64,000 bases of DNA, taken from the NCBI RefSeq assembly GCF_029840635.1, contig NZ_JAOCCU010000012.1:62001-126000 (forward strand), read 5' to 3'. The stretch's first letter is position 1. Each line of letters begins with the position of its first letter. A model generated the notes under the pieces. The model searched no databases. It was given only the letters and a program-made list of their open reading frames with translations, and had not been told where the DNA came from. Positions 1 through 8,226 of this stretch are shown here, piece after piece. The stretch is from Mitsuaria sp. GD03876. GTDB lineage: Bacteria > Pseudomonadota > Gammaproteobacteria > Burkholderiales > Burkholderiaceae_C. The translations under genes were made by a program, and so were the position numbers.

Positions 1-2
1 TG

Positions 3-83
3 CCGGCGGCGGCGCTGGCGCTGCTGTTCGAGGGCGCCTTCGGCGCGATGGGCTGGGCGCTCGCGCGAAGCCGCGGCGGTTAG
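3..83 (+). CDS. C-terminal end of an unidentified protein (partial)
   Basis: An open frame entering from the left edge runs 26 codons to a TAG. The visible residues are Ala/Leu/Gly-rich (AALALLFEGAFGAMGWALAR) with a basic end, which fits the last segment of a membrane protein. The next gene, on the opposite strand, ends 24 bases further on, so the two are convergent. Too little is present to name a family, and it could be a chance open frame. Confidence 0.3.
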   Translation, partial: PAAALALLFEGAFGAMGWALARSRGG

Positions 84-107
84 CACGCGGCGGCTAGAAC
101 GCAGCGG

Positions 108-1223
108 CTAGGAGGCGGCGGAAAACTCGCGATCGAGGTCCGCGTAGCAGCGTTGCTGCGCGGCGGACCAGTCGCCCAGTTGGGCCGGCTGCAACCCGGG
201 CTGCATCAGCTGGCGCAGCGCGACCGACTGGGCCAGCCACACCAGTTGCGCCAGCACCGCCGATTCCGCGCCACGGCCGGGCCGGGGCGCGAGCGCCTCC
301 GCCACCTTCGGCGGGAAGCCCCAGTGCTCGACGATCTGCGCGGACCAGGCGGCGGTCAGCGGCCGCAGCTGGCGATGCAGTCCCTCGCGGTCCAACGGCG
401 GCACCGACGGCGCGGACATCCCGTCCAGCGCGCGCAGCAGCGCCATCAAGCCCAACTGCGAGCTCAAGCCCGCCAGGTAGGCGGCGAACTCGTCGTCGCC
501 GGCGTTGGCCAGGCGAAGCGTCGCGAAGGCGGTGCGCTCGCTGAGGTCCCACAGCAGCGTGCCGGCGCGCGCGGCGTGACGGCCCTGGCCCTGATGGAAG
601 ATCGGCCGCAGCGCGATGCTCATCACCAACTGGTTCAGGCCCTGCTGGCCGAGCACCATGACGGCGCCGGACAGGTCGGTGATCTCACGTTCGGTCCGAT
701 AGCGCGGCGAGTTGGCCAGGCGCATCAGCTCGCCCACCAGGCTCGGGTCACGCGACAGCAGCTGCACCAGCTCCGAGCCCGACACGTCCTCGCGACGCAC
801 CAGGCGCATCAACTGCGGCAGCACCGCGGGCAGGCGCGGCAGCAGGTCGGCCCACTGCGAGCCCTTCTGCGCCTGCAGGCGCTGCATCAGGGCCTGCTCG
901 CCGGACGACGGCGGCACGTCCTTCAGGCGCGACAGGGCGAGCAGCCGGGTGCTGAACTGGAGCCACTCGGGCGAGGCCTCGAGCGTGGGGGAGACGAACT
1001 CACCGCCGGTGTAGACGGCGGTCTGCGTCGACCCCATGCCGGGGCCGCGCGAGTGGGCGGAGCCTGGCGGCTGGGAGGGCAGTGCCGGCACCGGCGGGCG
1101 GGATGAGGGCGATGTCGCGCCCGATGGCGGCTTGGACGGCGCCGCCATGCCCGAGGCTCCGCCGGTCGACTTCGCGTCGGCGGACCCGGTGAGCAGTTTG
1201 CGGAGGGATGACAGCAGCGCCAT
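108..1223 (-). CDS. HDOD-domain signalling protein
   Basis: Predicted cytoplasmic protein of 371 residues. The first ~80 residues are Pro/Ser/Gly-rich and probably disordered. Residues ~125-330 match the HDOD domain, with the pattern LP.LP.VLPQLMRLV followed by LVQLLSRDPSLVGELMRLANSPRY and the following helices. HDOD domains are HD-related helical folds without a catalytic metal site; they occur in regulators of chemotaxis, motility and stress. No receiver, EAL or GGDEF partner domain is attached. Family is fairly secure, but the partner and pathway are unknown. The 217 bases upstream (1224-1440) contain only a C/G-rich hairpin near 1289-1301 and no convincing promoter. Confidence 0.75.
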   Translation of the reverse strand: MALLSSLRKLLTGSADAKSTGGASGMAAPSKPPSGATSPSSRPPVPALPSQPPGSAHSRGPGMGSTQTAVYTGGEFVSPTLEASPEWLQFSTRLLALSRLKDVPPSSGEQALMQRLQAQKGSQWADLLPRLPAVLPQLMRLVRREDVSGSELVQLLSRDPSLVGELMRLANSPRYRTEREITDLSGAVMVLGQQGLNQLVMSIALRPIFHQGQGRHAARAGTLLWDLSERTAFATLRLANAGDDEFAAYLAGLSSQLGLMALLRALDGMSAPSVPPLDREGLHRQLRPLTAAWSAQIVEHWGFPPKVAEALAPRPGRGAESAVLAQLVWLAQSVALRQLMQPGLQPAQLGDWSAAQQRCYADLDREFSAAS

Positions 1224-1440
1224 GGTCGGGAGGGTCGGCGGATTATGGTGGTCCGGTCCGGCGCTGGTGTTTCGGTGGCGTCACTACCCTCCCCCCGATT
1301 CGGGGTGGGAAAGCTACGGCCGGTGAGACGCCGTCCAGCCTTTCACGCCATGGCGAAGCGAAGTTGTGGGGAGCTTGTCGAATTCAGTGCCGCTCGTCCG
1401 TCGTGGTGATGTGTCCTACCCACCACCGATGGAGATTGCG

Positions 1441-1914
1441 ATGACTGCTTCCGTTCCTGCCGTGCCGGCCGCCAATGGCGCGACGCCGTACCTGACGATC
1501 CGCGGCGCTGCTGCCGCGATCGAGTTCTACCAACGGGTTTTCGATGCCAGGGTCGAGCTTCGTCTGGATGCCCCGGATGGGGTGATGCATGCCGAGCTGG
1601 TCGTTGGCGGTGCCAAGTTCATGTTGACCGAGGAGCGCGCGAGCTGTGGCGCCCTGAGCCCGCTGAGCCTGAATGGCTCGGCGGTCTGCGTCGTGGTTTA
1701 CGTGCCCGATGTCGATGCCACCGTGAAGGCGGCGGAGGGTGCGGGTGCCAAGGTCGAGATGCCGGTGGCCGACCAGTTCTGGGGCGACCGCATGGGTCAG
1801 ATCGTCGATCCGTACGGTCACAAGTGGATGGTTGCCACCCACAAGGAGGATGTTTCCGAAGCGCAGCTCAAGGAGCGCCTGGCAAGGATGTTCGCCGAAG
1901 GCCAACCCCACTGA
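1441..1914 (+). CDS. VOC-superfamily (glyoxalase/PhnB-like) protein
   Basis: A 157-residue protein of the vicinal-oxygen-chelate fold. It shows PYLTIRGAAAAIEFYQRVFDA at the first beta-alpha-beta unit, then HAELVVGG..FMLTEE, and a second module ending FWGDRMGQIVDPYGHKWMVATH. That last stretch is typical of PhnB/YdcJ-like VOC members. The start at 1441 is chosen because GGAG lies about 7 bases upstream; an in-frame ATG at 1429 and one at 1366 lack such a site. The C-terminal tail (SEAQLKERLARMF) is common in this subgroup. Substrate cannot be deduced; relatives include bleomycin-resistance-like and epimerase-like proteins. Confidence 0.8.
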   Translation: MTASVPAVPAANGATPYLTIRGAAAAIEFYQRVFDARVELRLDAPDGVMHAELVVGGAKFMLTEERASCGALSPLSLNGSAVCVVVYVPDVDATVKAAEGAGAKVEMPVADQFWGDRMGQIVDPYGHKWMVATHKEDVSEAQLKERLARMFAEGQPH

Positions 1915-1943
1915 GCACCGAGCGCGCTTTCCAGAGCGTCTCG

Positions 1944-2049
1944 GATCACGACGACCGGGTCCCCTTTTCGGAAGTCAAGGAAGGAATTCGGCTGCCAATA
2001 GGCAGCCGAAGGGGGGACATGGAGAAAAGGGGACCCGGTCGGAGTGATC
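1944..2049. repeat. Nested palindromic intergenic element (REP/MITE-like)
   Basis: A 26-base outer arm (1944-1969) is repeated inverted at 2024-2049 with only a 3-base internal mismatch block. The inner 17 bases, GACCGGGTCCCCTTTTC, match perfectly. Inside sits a second perfect hairpin, 1987-1996 with 2001-2010, around a 4-base loop. The element fills the gap between the VOC gene and livF and has no coding capacity. The GGGGACCCGG-type arms resemble termini mobilised by REP-associated tyrosine transposases; that link is an inference. Confidence 0.7.
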
Positions 2050-2053
2050 GTGC

Positions 2054-2785
2054 TCAGTGTTCCTTGCGTGAGGCCCCGAGGTAGGTCTCGATGACACGCG
2101 GGTCCTTGGCCAGATCGGCCGCCTTCCCTTCGAGCGCGATTTCCCCGGTCTCCAGCACGTACCCATAGTCGGCGACCTCCAGCGCAGCGCGGGCGTTCTG
2201 CTCGATCAGCAGGATCGAGACGCCCGCCTCGCGCAGCTGGGCGACGATGCGGAACACCTCCTTGACGATGAGCGGCGCCAAGCCGAGGCTGGGCTCGTCG
2301 AGCATCAGCAGCTTGGGCCGCGCCATCAACGCGCGGCCGACCGCGAGCATCTGGCGCTCCCCGCCGGACAGTGTGCCGGCGAGTTGCGCACGGCGTTCCT
2401 TCAACCGCGGGAACAGCGCATAGACGCGCTCCAGCTCATCCCGCCAGCCCTTCACCCCCAACCGCATCGGCCGGAACCCGCCGAGCACCAGGTTGTCCTC
2501 CACCGACATCGTGGTGAACAGCTCGCGTTTCTCGGGCACCAGGGCGAGGCCCTTCATCACGCGTTCCTCGAGGCCGAGGCCGTTGACGTCCTCGCCGTCG
2601 AAGAGCACCTGCCCGCGCGCCGGCAGCACGCCCATCAGCGCGTTGAGCGTGGTGCTCTTGCCCGCGCCGTTGGGCCCGATCACCGTCACCACCTCGCCTT
2701 CGCGCAGCCGCAGGTCCAGGCCCGTGAGCACCTCGGCGCGGCCGTAGCCGGCATGCAATCCGCTGACCTTCAACAGCTCGCTCAT
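2054..2785 (-). CDS. livF: Branched-chain amino-acid ABC transporter ATP-binding protein LivF
   Basis: ATPase subunit of a HAAT-family (LivFGHM) importer, 243 residues, acting on the cytoplasmic face of the inner membrane. Walker A GPNGAGKST is at residues ~37-45, the signature LSGGERQ at ~139-145, and Walker B LLMLDEP at ~159-165, followed by the LivF-typical SLGLAPLIV. The start lies one base after the livMG stop, so the genes are translationally linked. The substrate could be a branched-chain amino acid, urea or another amide, because the binding protein is not encoded here. Confidence 0.93.
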   Translation of the reverse strand: MSELLKVSGLHAGYGRAEVLTGLDLRLREGEVVTVIGPNGAGKSTTLNALMGVLPARGQVLFDGEDVNGLGLEERVMKGLALVPEKRELFTTMSVEDNLVLGGFRPMRLGVKGWRDELERVYALFPRLKERRAQLAGTLSGGERQMLAVGRALMARPKLLMLDEPSLGLAPLIVKEVFRIVAQLREAGVSILLIEQNARAALEVADYGYVLETGEIALEGKAADLAKDPRVIETYLGASRKEH

Positions 2786-2786
2786 G

Positions 2787-4637
2787 TCAGTGTTCCGTTC
2801 CCAGGTAGGCCGCGCGCACCTCGGGGCTGGCCTGCACTTCGGCCGGCGTGCCCTCGATCAGCTTGGTCCCGAATTCCATCACCACGATGCGGTCGGTCAG
2901 TCCCATCACGAAGTCCATGTCGTGCTCGACCAGCAGGATGCTCATGCCCTCGGCGCGCAGCTGGCGCAGCACGGCTGCCAGCGCCTGCTTTTCCTTGTGG
3001 CGCAGGCCGGCGGCGGGCTCGTCGAGCAGCAGCAGCGACGGGTCGCTGCACAGCGCGCGGGCGATCTCCATCAGCCGTTGCGGCCCGAGCGCCAGGTTGC
3101 CGGCGAGTTCGTGCAGGTGGTCTTGCATGCCGATGCGGCGCAGCTGCGATTCGGCCTCGGCGAACAGGCGTTGCTCCTCGGCGCGGTCCATCCGCAGCAT
3201 CGCCCGCGCGGTGCCGCTGCGCGAGCGCAGGTAGCCGCCGAGCGCGACGTTCTCCAGCACCGTCATGTCCGGGATCATCTTGACGTGCTGGAAGGTGCGC
3301 GACAGCCCCAGCCGCGCGATCCGCCGCGACGGCAGCCCGGTGATCGGCTCGCCGGCGAAGCGCAGTTCACCGGAGGTCGCGGGCAGCACGCCGGAGACCA
3401 GGTTGAAGGTGGTCGACTTGCCGGCGCCGTTGGGACCGATCAGGCCCATGATCTCGCCGGCGCGCAGCTCGAAGCTGACGTCGTTCACCGCGACCAGGCC
3501 GCCGAACTGCTTGCGCAGCTTCTCGACCTTCAGCAGCACCGATCCCGCGGCCGGCTTCGGGCGCGCGGCCAGCGGCGCGGCGCCGTCCCAGTCCCGCGCG
3601 CGCGGCCGGGCCGGCCACCAGCGCGACAGCGCCGCCTGCAGCGTCGGCCACAGGCCCTTGGGCGCGTACTTCAGCATCAGCACCAGCACGACGCCGAGCA
3701 CGATGATCTCGAAGTTGCCGTTGCTGCCGAGCAGCCGCGGCAGCAGCTCCTTGAGCTGGTCCTCGATGATCTTGAACACGCCCGCGCCGACGAAGGCGCC
3801 CCACACGCTGGACACGCCGCCGACGACGGCCATGAACAGGTACTCGATGCCCATCTTCAGGCCGAAGGGGCTTGGGTTCACCGTGCGCTGCACGTGGGCG
3901 AAGAGCCAGCCCGAGATCGCCGCCAGCAGCGCCGCGATCAGGAAGACGATGACCTTGTAGCGGAAGGTCGAGACGCCCATCGATTCGGCCATCACCGTCG
4001 CGCCGCCGAGCGCGCGGATCGCGCGGCCGGGGCGCGAATCCAGCAGGTTGCGCACGGCGATCGCGCCGAGGATCGCGAACAGCCAGATCAGGTAGTAGAT
4101 CGCGCGGCCGTCGGCCAGGCTCATGCCGAACAGCTCGATCGCCGGCACGCCGAGCAGGCCGTCGTACTTGCCCAGCGACTCCATGTTGGCGATCGTGAAG
4201 TTCAGGCTGAGCGCCCAGGCGATCGTCGCCAGCGGCAGGTAATGGCCCGACATCCGCAGCGTGATCAGCGCCAGCACCAGCGCGATGGCCAGCGTGATCG
4301 CCAGGCCCGCGGCCAGCCCGATCCACGGCGACAGCCCGTAGCGCGCGCTCAGCAGCGCGGTCGTGTACGCGCCCACGCCGACGAAGGCGGCCTGGCCGAA
4401 GGAGGTCAGCCCGCCGACGCCGGTCAGCAGCACCAGCCCGAGCGCGACCAGCGCGAACATGCCGATGTAGTTCAGCTGGGTGATCCAGAACTCGGGCACC
4501 GGCAGCAGCGGCAGCACCGCGATCGCGGCGAGCAGGATCGCCGGCACGATGCGGCGCGACCAGGGGCTCGCCGAAGGTGCCGCGGGCACGGAGGAGGACG
4601 GGGACGACGCGTTCACGGTGGCTCGTTCGGAGGTCAC
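2787..4637 (-). CDS. Fused LivM permease - LivG ATPase
   Basis: One polypeptide of ~616 residues combines two ABC subunits. The N-terminal ~330 residues are a LivM-type permease with multiple hydrophobic segments and the motif LTSFGQAAFVGVGAY. After a Pro/Arg-rich linker comes a LivG-type ATPase with GPNGAGKST about 400 residues in, Q-loop LSRTFQHVKM, Walker B LLLLDEP and the H-loop ILLVEHDMDF. The signature is LALGPQR rather than the usual LSYGQQR. A GTG at 4637 is preferred because AGGAG lies 7 bases upstream and the livH stop falls just before it; an ATG at 4652 gives five more residues but has no ribosome site. Such fusions occur in Burkholderiales. Confidence 0.9.
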   Translation of the reverse strand: MTSERATVNASSPSSSVPAAPSASPWSRRIVPAILLAAIAVLPLLPVPEFWITQLNYIGMFALVALGLVLLTGVGGLTSFGQAAFVGVGAYTTALLSARYGLSPWIGLAAGLAITLAIALVLALITLRMSGHYLPLATIAWALSLNFTIANMESLGKYDGLLGVPAIELFGMSLADGRAIYYLIWLFAILGAIAVRNLLDSRPGRAIRALGGATVMAESMGVSTFRYKVIVFLIAALLAAISGWLFAHVQRTVNPSPFGLKMGIEYLFMAVVGGVSSVWGAFVGAGVFKIIEDQLKELLPRLLGSNGNFEIIVLGVVLVLMLKYAPKGLWPTLQAALSRWWPARPRARDWDGAAPLAARPKPAAGSVLLKVEKLRKQFGGLVAVNDVSFELRAGEIMGLIGPNGAGKSTTFNLVSGVLPATSGELRFAGEPITGLPSRRIARLGLSRTFQHVKMIPDMTVLENVALGGYLRSRSGTARAMLRMDRAEEQRLFAEAESQLRRIGMQDHLHELAGNLALGPQRLMEIARALCSDPSLLLLDEPAAGLRHKEKQALAAVLRQLRAEGMSILLVEHDMDFVMGLTDRIVVMEFGTKLIEGTPAEVQASPEVRAAYLGTEH

Positions 4638-4638
4638 G

Positions 4639-5673
4639 TCAATGCTCCTCATGGTGCGGATCGCGCCAGCTGCGCCACAACAGCACCGGCAGGATGGAGG
4701 TGAAGACGATGACCTCCTTGAAGGCGCTGGCCCAGAAGGAGCTGAACGATTCGATCAGGCCGACCAGCAGCGCGCCCAGCGCCGCGCCGGGGTAGCTCGA
4801 GAGTCCGGCGAAGACCGCGGCGACGAAGCCCTTGAGGCCGATCAGGAAGCCGCTGTCGTAGAAGATCGTCGTGGTCGGGCTGATCAGGATGCCGGACAGC
4901 GCGCCGATGAAGGCCGCCAGCGTGAACGACAGCCGGCCCGCCGAGGTGCTGGAGATGCCCATCAGCCGCGCGCCGAGCCGGTTCACCGCGGTCGCGCGCA
5001 GCGCCTTGCCATAGAGGCTTTTCTCGAAGAACAGCCAGAGCCCCAGGATCAGCGCGGCCGAGGCCATCACGATGATCAGCGTCTGGCCGGAGAACATCAG
5101 CGGTCCGGCCGTGTAGCTCGCGTCCCAGAAGCTCGGATTGCGCGAGCCCTCGGCGCCGAAGAACACCAGGCCGAGCCCGGTCAGCGCGAAGTGCACGCCG
5201 ACCGACACGATCAGCAGCACCAGCACCGAGGCGTCGGCCAGCGACTGGTAGGCCAGGCGGTACAACAGCCCACCCATCGGGGTGACCACCGCCAGCGTGA
5301 GCAGCGCCTGCGCCACCAGTGGCAGCTTCATCGGCGCCAGCCACATCGCGCACAGCCCGATCGCGACGCCGGGCAGCGCGCGGAGCGCGATCGGCGCCAG
5401 TTCGGCGCCCAGGCGGCCGGCACGCGCGGCGGCGACCAGGTCCAGCACCGCGGCCAGCAGCGCCATCGCGATCAGGAAGTGGACCGTCAGCGGCGTATGG
5501 CCGAGCTGCAATCCCGCCAGCGTCAGCGCGCCGAAAGCGACGAACTCCCCCTGAGGGATGAAGATCACGCGGGTGACCGCGAACACCAGGACCAGGGCCA
5601 GCGCCAACAGCGCATAGATCGCGCCATTGGTGACCCCGTCCAGCACCAGGATGCTTGCAATCGCCCCGTCCAC
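4639..5673 (-). CDS. livH: Branched-chain amino-acid ABC transporter permease LivH
   Basis: Inner-membrane permease of 344 residues, the first gene of the livH-livMG-livF run. It begins [20 protein letters not shown], a characteristic LivH start, and later carries the EAA-like region [26 protein letters not shown]. It is somewhat longer than the ~300 residues usual for LivH, owing to an extra hydrophobic segment around residues 75-125. The start is a GTG at 5673 preceded by AGGAGACAAG. No livK-type binding protein lies upstream or downstream; the next genes are unrelated. Confidence 0.92.
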   Translation of the reverse strand: MDGAIASILVLDGVTNGAIYALLALALVLVFAVTRVIFIPQGEFVAFGALTLAGLQLGHTPLTVHFLIAMALLAAVLDLVAAARAGRLGAELAPIALRALPGVAIGLCAMWLAPMKLPLVAQALLTLAVVTPMGGLLYRLAYQSLADASVLVLLIVSVGVHFALTGLGLVFFGAEGSRNPSFWDASYTAGPLMFSGQTLIIVMASAALILGLWLFFEKSLYGKALRATAVNRLGARLMGISSTSAGRLSFTLAAFIGALSGILISPTTTIFYDSGFLIGLKGFVAAVFAGLSSYPGAALGALLVGLIESFSSFWASAFKEVIVFTSILPVLLWRSWRDPHHEEH

Positions 5674-5862
5674 CTTGTCTCCTGTCGTGGTGCCGGGCGG
5701 AAGCCGTTGACCTCGCGCCGCCGATGCATGCCGGCGGCGTCGCGGCCGCTCCGAAGGCCTTCGCCCGGGGGTTGGTCGTCATGCGACGTTCGGCGACGAC
5801 TCTAGCGGCAAGCCTTCCGGCCTCCGTCAGTGGATGCCGCATTGACTTTTCGCAAAACATTA

Positions 5863-5876
5863 ACCGACCGGTCGGT
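5863..5876. promoter_or_regulatory. Perfect 14-bp palindrome upstream of livH (TetR-type operator candidate)
   Basis: ACCGACCGGTCGGT reads identically on both strands, 190 bases upstream of the livH GTG and 84 bases downstream of the GAF gene end. Palindromes of this composition are typical TetR-family operators. A weak leftward promoter (TCAACT, 17 bases, TAATGT) straddles it. No TetR gene is present in the window, so the regulator is unknown. Confidence 0.45.
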
Positions 5877-5959
5877 CGAAGTTGAGGCTGAAAGCTGCGC
5901 GGGATGGGGCGTGCCGGGTCGGGCGACCGGCGCGGCTCAGGCGGCGTGGCGCCTGGTCG

Positions 5960-6517
5960 TCAGACGGCTTCGAGCTCGTGCCGCAGCGCGTGCAGGTGCA
6001 GGCAGGCCTTGGCGGTGGCGCGACGCAGGTCGAGTTCCTCGCGCTTGGTCCAGACCCGGGCCTCGTCGCGCTGTCCCAGCGCGATCACGCCGACGGTCCG
6101 GCCGTTGATCTGGCCGCTGACGTCCAGCATCGCGCGCCAGGTCGGCGGCGGCTGCAGGGCGCTCAGGCGGGGATCGGTGTGGGCGTCGTCGCAGGCGAAC
6201 ACGCCGCCGGTCAGCAGCGCGCCGAAGTAGCCCGCGTAGGCCCGCTGTTCGCAGACAGGACGTTGCCCGCTGGGGCCGTCGACCGCGTGCGCGCCGAGGC
6301 AGCGCAGGCGGTACTCGCCGGGTTCGCCGTCCAGCAGCCACAGGCTCGCGTGCGAGCTGCGGAAGTAGTCGCACAGCGCCTCGCTGACGGCGATCGCGTA
6401 GCGCTCGGCCAGTTCGCCCACGGTCTCCAGGCCGCTGTCACGGCTCTCGGTGGCCGGCCATTCCATGTCCTGGCTGGCCGCTCTCATGGCGGCAAACAGC
6501 CCTTCGATCTTGTCCAT
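5960..6517 (-). CDS. Stand-alone GAF-domain protein
   Basis: A 185-residue protein that is essentially one GAF sensor domain: a YAIAVSEALCDYFRSSHASLWLLDGE segment, a middle strand set containing RLRCLGAH, and the terminal DVSGQINGRTVGVIALGQRD..RVWTKREELDLRRATA, typical of phytochrome/NifA-like GAF modules. No output domain is attached, so it may act by protein interaction. The ATG at 6517 has GGGAG upstream (spacing ~11); an ATG at 6547 and a GTG at 6556 are possible longer starts without ribosome sites. Ligand unknown. Confidence 0.7.
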   Translation of the reverse strand: MDKIEGLFAAMRAASQDMEWPATESRDSGLETVGELAERYAIAVSEALCDYFRSSHASLWLLDGEPGEYRLRCLGAHAVDGPSGQRPVCEQRAYAGYFGALLTGGVFACDDAHTDPRLSALQPPPTWRAMLDVSGQINGRTVGVIALGQRDEARVWTKREELDLRRATAKACLHLHALRHELEAV

Positions 6518-6579
6518 CGACGCGCTCGCTCCCTGTGTCCTTGTCATTGACGCCACGGTGAAACGGCGCGGCGCGCATT

Positions 6580-6596
6580 CTAGGTGTTTTCCCTAG
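6580..6596. repeat. CTAG-rich inverted repeat upstream of the GAF gene
   Basis: CTAGG and CCTAG face each other across 7 bases (CTAGGTGTTTTCCCTAG), and a further CCTAG lies at 6603-6607. CTAG is generally scarce in proteobacterial DNA, so three in 28 bases is unusual. It sits 63 bases upstream of the preferred GAF start and could be a regulator-binding site. Confidence 0.35.
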
Positions 6597-6814
6597 ACGA
6601 TGCCTAGCCACCCAGGGGCTGTGTTACATGCCCGCCAGCGAGACAAATGTCCGTTGCCGCCGATTCGGGCGACCTTCGCGCGAGGTCATTAGCGATGCCC
6701 CGGTACGGGGACGGTCCGGCTTATAGGAAAATACGGGTTTCGCCGTCTGCCCCTGGGGGGAACTTGGGGCATCCGGCGCCGCATTTCATACTCTTATTCA
6801 GGATCAGGATCAGC

Positions 6815-7054
6815 GTGGCCAAGGAAACGACCAAGACGACCATCGAAGCCGATGGTTTGCGCTATCGCTCTAAAGCTCCCGGTTCGCCGTTCGCGGCGAC
6901 CTCTTCGTTCGGCGCGGCGACCATGTCGTGCTTCCTATGCGGCAAGCATCGCCCGCGCGCGCTGCTGAAGTCCCGCAAGCTGCTGGGCAAGTCCCAGCCA
7001 GTCTGCGCGCCGTCCTGCAAGGAACTGGAAGAGCAGCTGGCGACGAAGAAGTAA
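6815..7054 (+). CDS. Small four-cysteine (zinc-ribbon-like) protein, copy 1
   Basis: A 79-residue basic protein of unknown function. Cys39, Cys42, Cys64 and Cys68 have the spacing C-X2-C-X21-C-X3-C, with CFLCGKHRPR and VCAPSC around them, which suggests one structural zinc. The start is a GTG at 6815 with AGGATCAGGA upstream. A possible promoter, TTGGGG then 17 bases then CATACT, spans 6764-6792. A paralogue with the same DGLRY.SK..GSPF lead-in and the same cysteine spacing lies at 7893-8096 on the other side of tdk. Nucleic-acid binding is a guess. Confidence 0.7.
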   Translation: MAKETTKTTIEADGLRYRSKAPGSPFAATSSFGAATMSCFLCGKHRPRALLKSRKLLGKSQPVCAPSCKELEEQLATKK

Positions 7055-7065
7055 GTCCCGGCTCA

Positions 7066-7117
7066 CGCGGCGTCCGCGTCCGGCCAAGGCCGGCAACGGA
7101 CGCCGCGGTCTCTTTTT
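7066..7117 (+). terminator. Rho-independent terminator after small protein copy 1
   Basis: Perfect arms GCGGCGTCCG (7067-7076) and CGGACGCCGC (7097-7106), with a GC-rich inner stem, are followed by TCTTTTT at 7111-7117. It follows the stop at 7054 by 13 bases and separates this gene from the convergent tdk. Confidence 0.8.
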
Positions 7118-7130
7118 CAGGTCGTCCGCG

Positions 7131-7691
7131 TCAGGACGCCCTGAAACAGCGTCCGCAGACCGCGCGGTAACGGGAGTTGCCGCCGATCTCCACCTGCGCG
7201 CCCTCGGTCAGCTTGCGGCCCGAGGCGTCCACGCGCATGTTCATCGTCGCCTTGCGGCCGCAGTCGCAGATGGTCTTCATCTCGTCCATCTCGTCGGCCA
7301 GCGCCAGCAGCGCCGCCGAACCGGTGAACAGTTCGCCGAGGAAATCGGTCCGCAGCCCGTAGCAGATCACCGGCACGTGGCGCATGTGCGCGATCTCGTG
7401 CAGCGACCAGACCTGGTCCTTGGAGAGGAACTGCGCCTCGTCGACCAGGATGCAGGCGATCGCCGGCGACTGCGTGATCAGCGCGCGGAAGTCCGTCTGG
7501 GCGTTGAACACCTCCGCCACCCGCTGCGGGCCCAGCCGCGAGGTGATGAAGCCCTTCCCGTAGCGGTCGTCGACGCCGGCGGTGAACAGGCGCACCGCAT
7601 GGCCGCGCTCCTCGTAGTTGTGCGCCACCTGCAGCAGGGCGGTCGACTTGCCGGCATTCATCGCGGCGTAGCGGAAAAACAGTTTGGCCAT
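7131..7691 (-). CDS. tdk: Thymidine kinase (type II)
   Basis: Cytosolic salvage enzyme that phosphorylates thymidine with ATP to dTMP; 186 residues. Walker A AAMNAGKST is at residues 9-17. The Walker B / catalytic-base segment is ILVDEAQFL with Glu85. The lasso and zinc-binding region is CDCGRKA.....CGRCF near the C-terminus, and YRAVC completes the Cys4 set. This is the bacterial TK1-like family, not the herpes/mitochondrial type. The gene stands alone, convergent with small-protein copy 1 and divergent from copy 2. Confidence 0.95.
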   Translation of the reverse strand: MAKLFFRYAAMNAGKSTALLQVAHNYEERGHAVRLFTAGVDDRYGKGFITSRLGPQRVAEVFNAQTDFRALITQSPAIACILVDEAQFLSKDQVWSLHEIAHMRHVPVICYGLRTDFLGELFTGSAALLALADEMDEMKTICDCGRKATMNMRVDASGRKLTEGAQVEIGGNSRYRAVCGRCFRAS

Positions 7692-7892
7692 GGTCCTCGG
7701 GCGCCCGGGCCGCCGGGCAAGCGGGCGATTGTCGATGCAAAAGCCGCCGTTCGTCGGACGGTGCTTTCACCCCCGGGCAAGCGATGTAGCGCGCCGTCAC
7801 ACGCCCTACCTAATATGGATCGCGAGGGAATCGATGTGCCGCCGGGACACGACCCCGCCGGCGCGAACAAGAGCGCCAAGCAAAGCGAGACC

Positions 7893-8096
7893 ATGAGCAA
7901 AGACACCTGCACCGCCGTTCGGGAAGACGGCCTGCGCTACGCCTCCAAGCTGGGGGGGTCGCCGTTCCAGGGTAGCGGCCAGACCCGTTCCTGCTTCAAG
8001 TGCGGGCGGCACCGTCCTCCGAGCAGCTTGCAGTCCAAACGCATCCTGGGCCGGACCGAACTGGTCTGCAAGCCCGCCTGCGAACCCAAGACCTGA
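7893..8096 (+). CDS. Small four-cysteine (zinc-ribbon-like) protein, copy 2
   Basis: A 67-residue paralogue of the protein at 6815-7054. It shares DGLRY.SK..GSPF, CF.CG.HRP, L.S...LG and VC.P.C. Cys34, Cys37, Cys59 and Cys63 keep exactly the C-X2-C-X21-C-X3-C spacing. The region between the lead-in and the first cysteine pair is shorter than in copy 1. ATG 7893 is used because homology with copy 1 begins there; an upstream in-frame ATG at 7815 would add a non-conserved segment. Function unknown; probably a cytosolic zinc-binding protein. Confidence 0.65.
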   Translation: MSKDTCTAVREDGLRYASKLGGSPFQGSGQTRSCFKCGRHRPPSSLQSKRILGRTELVCKPACEPKT

Positions 8097-8156
8097 TTCC
8101 CCCTCCCCGGCGGGCCCCCTCAGGCAGGACGGGCGCCCGCCGTCGATCGGCGCGAA

Positions 8157-8186
8157 TTGCCACGCCCGCGCGGCTATGGGCACAAT
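8157..8186 (+). promoter_or_regulatory. Sigma-70-like promoter for proQ
   Basis: TTGCCA (8157-8162) and CACAAT (8181-8186) are separated by 18 bases and lie 41 bases upstream of the proQ start. Each hexamer is close to consensus (5 of 6 and 4 of 6). Confidence 0.55.
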
Positions 8187-8226
8187 CCCCCTTTTTCCCG
8201 AAGGCCGGCCCCGCGCCGCTTGATGC

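Noticed and set aside
2784-5805. Long plus-strand frames opposite the liv genes
   Set aside because: Arg/Gln/His-rich shadow translations without ribosome sites or domains, opposite clear ABC transporter genes.
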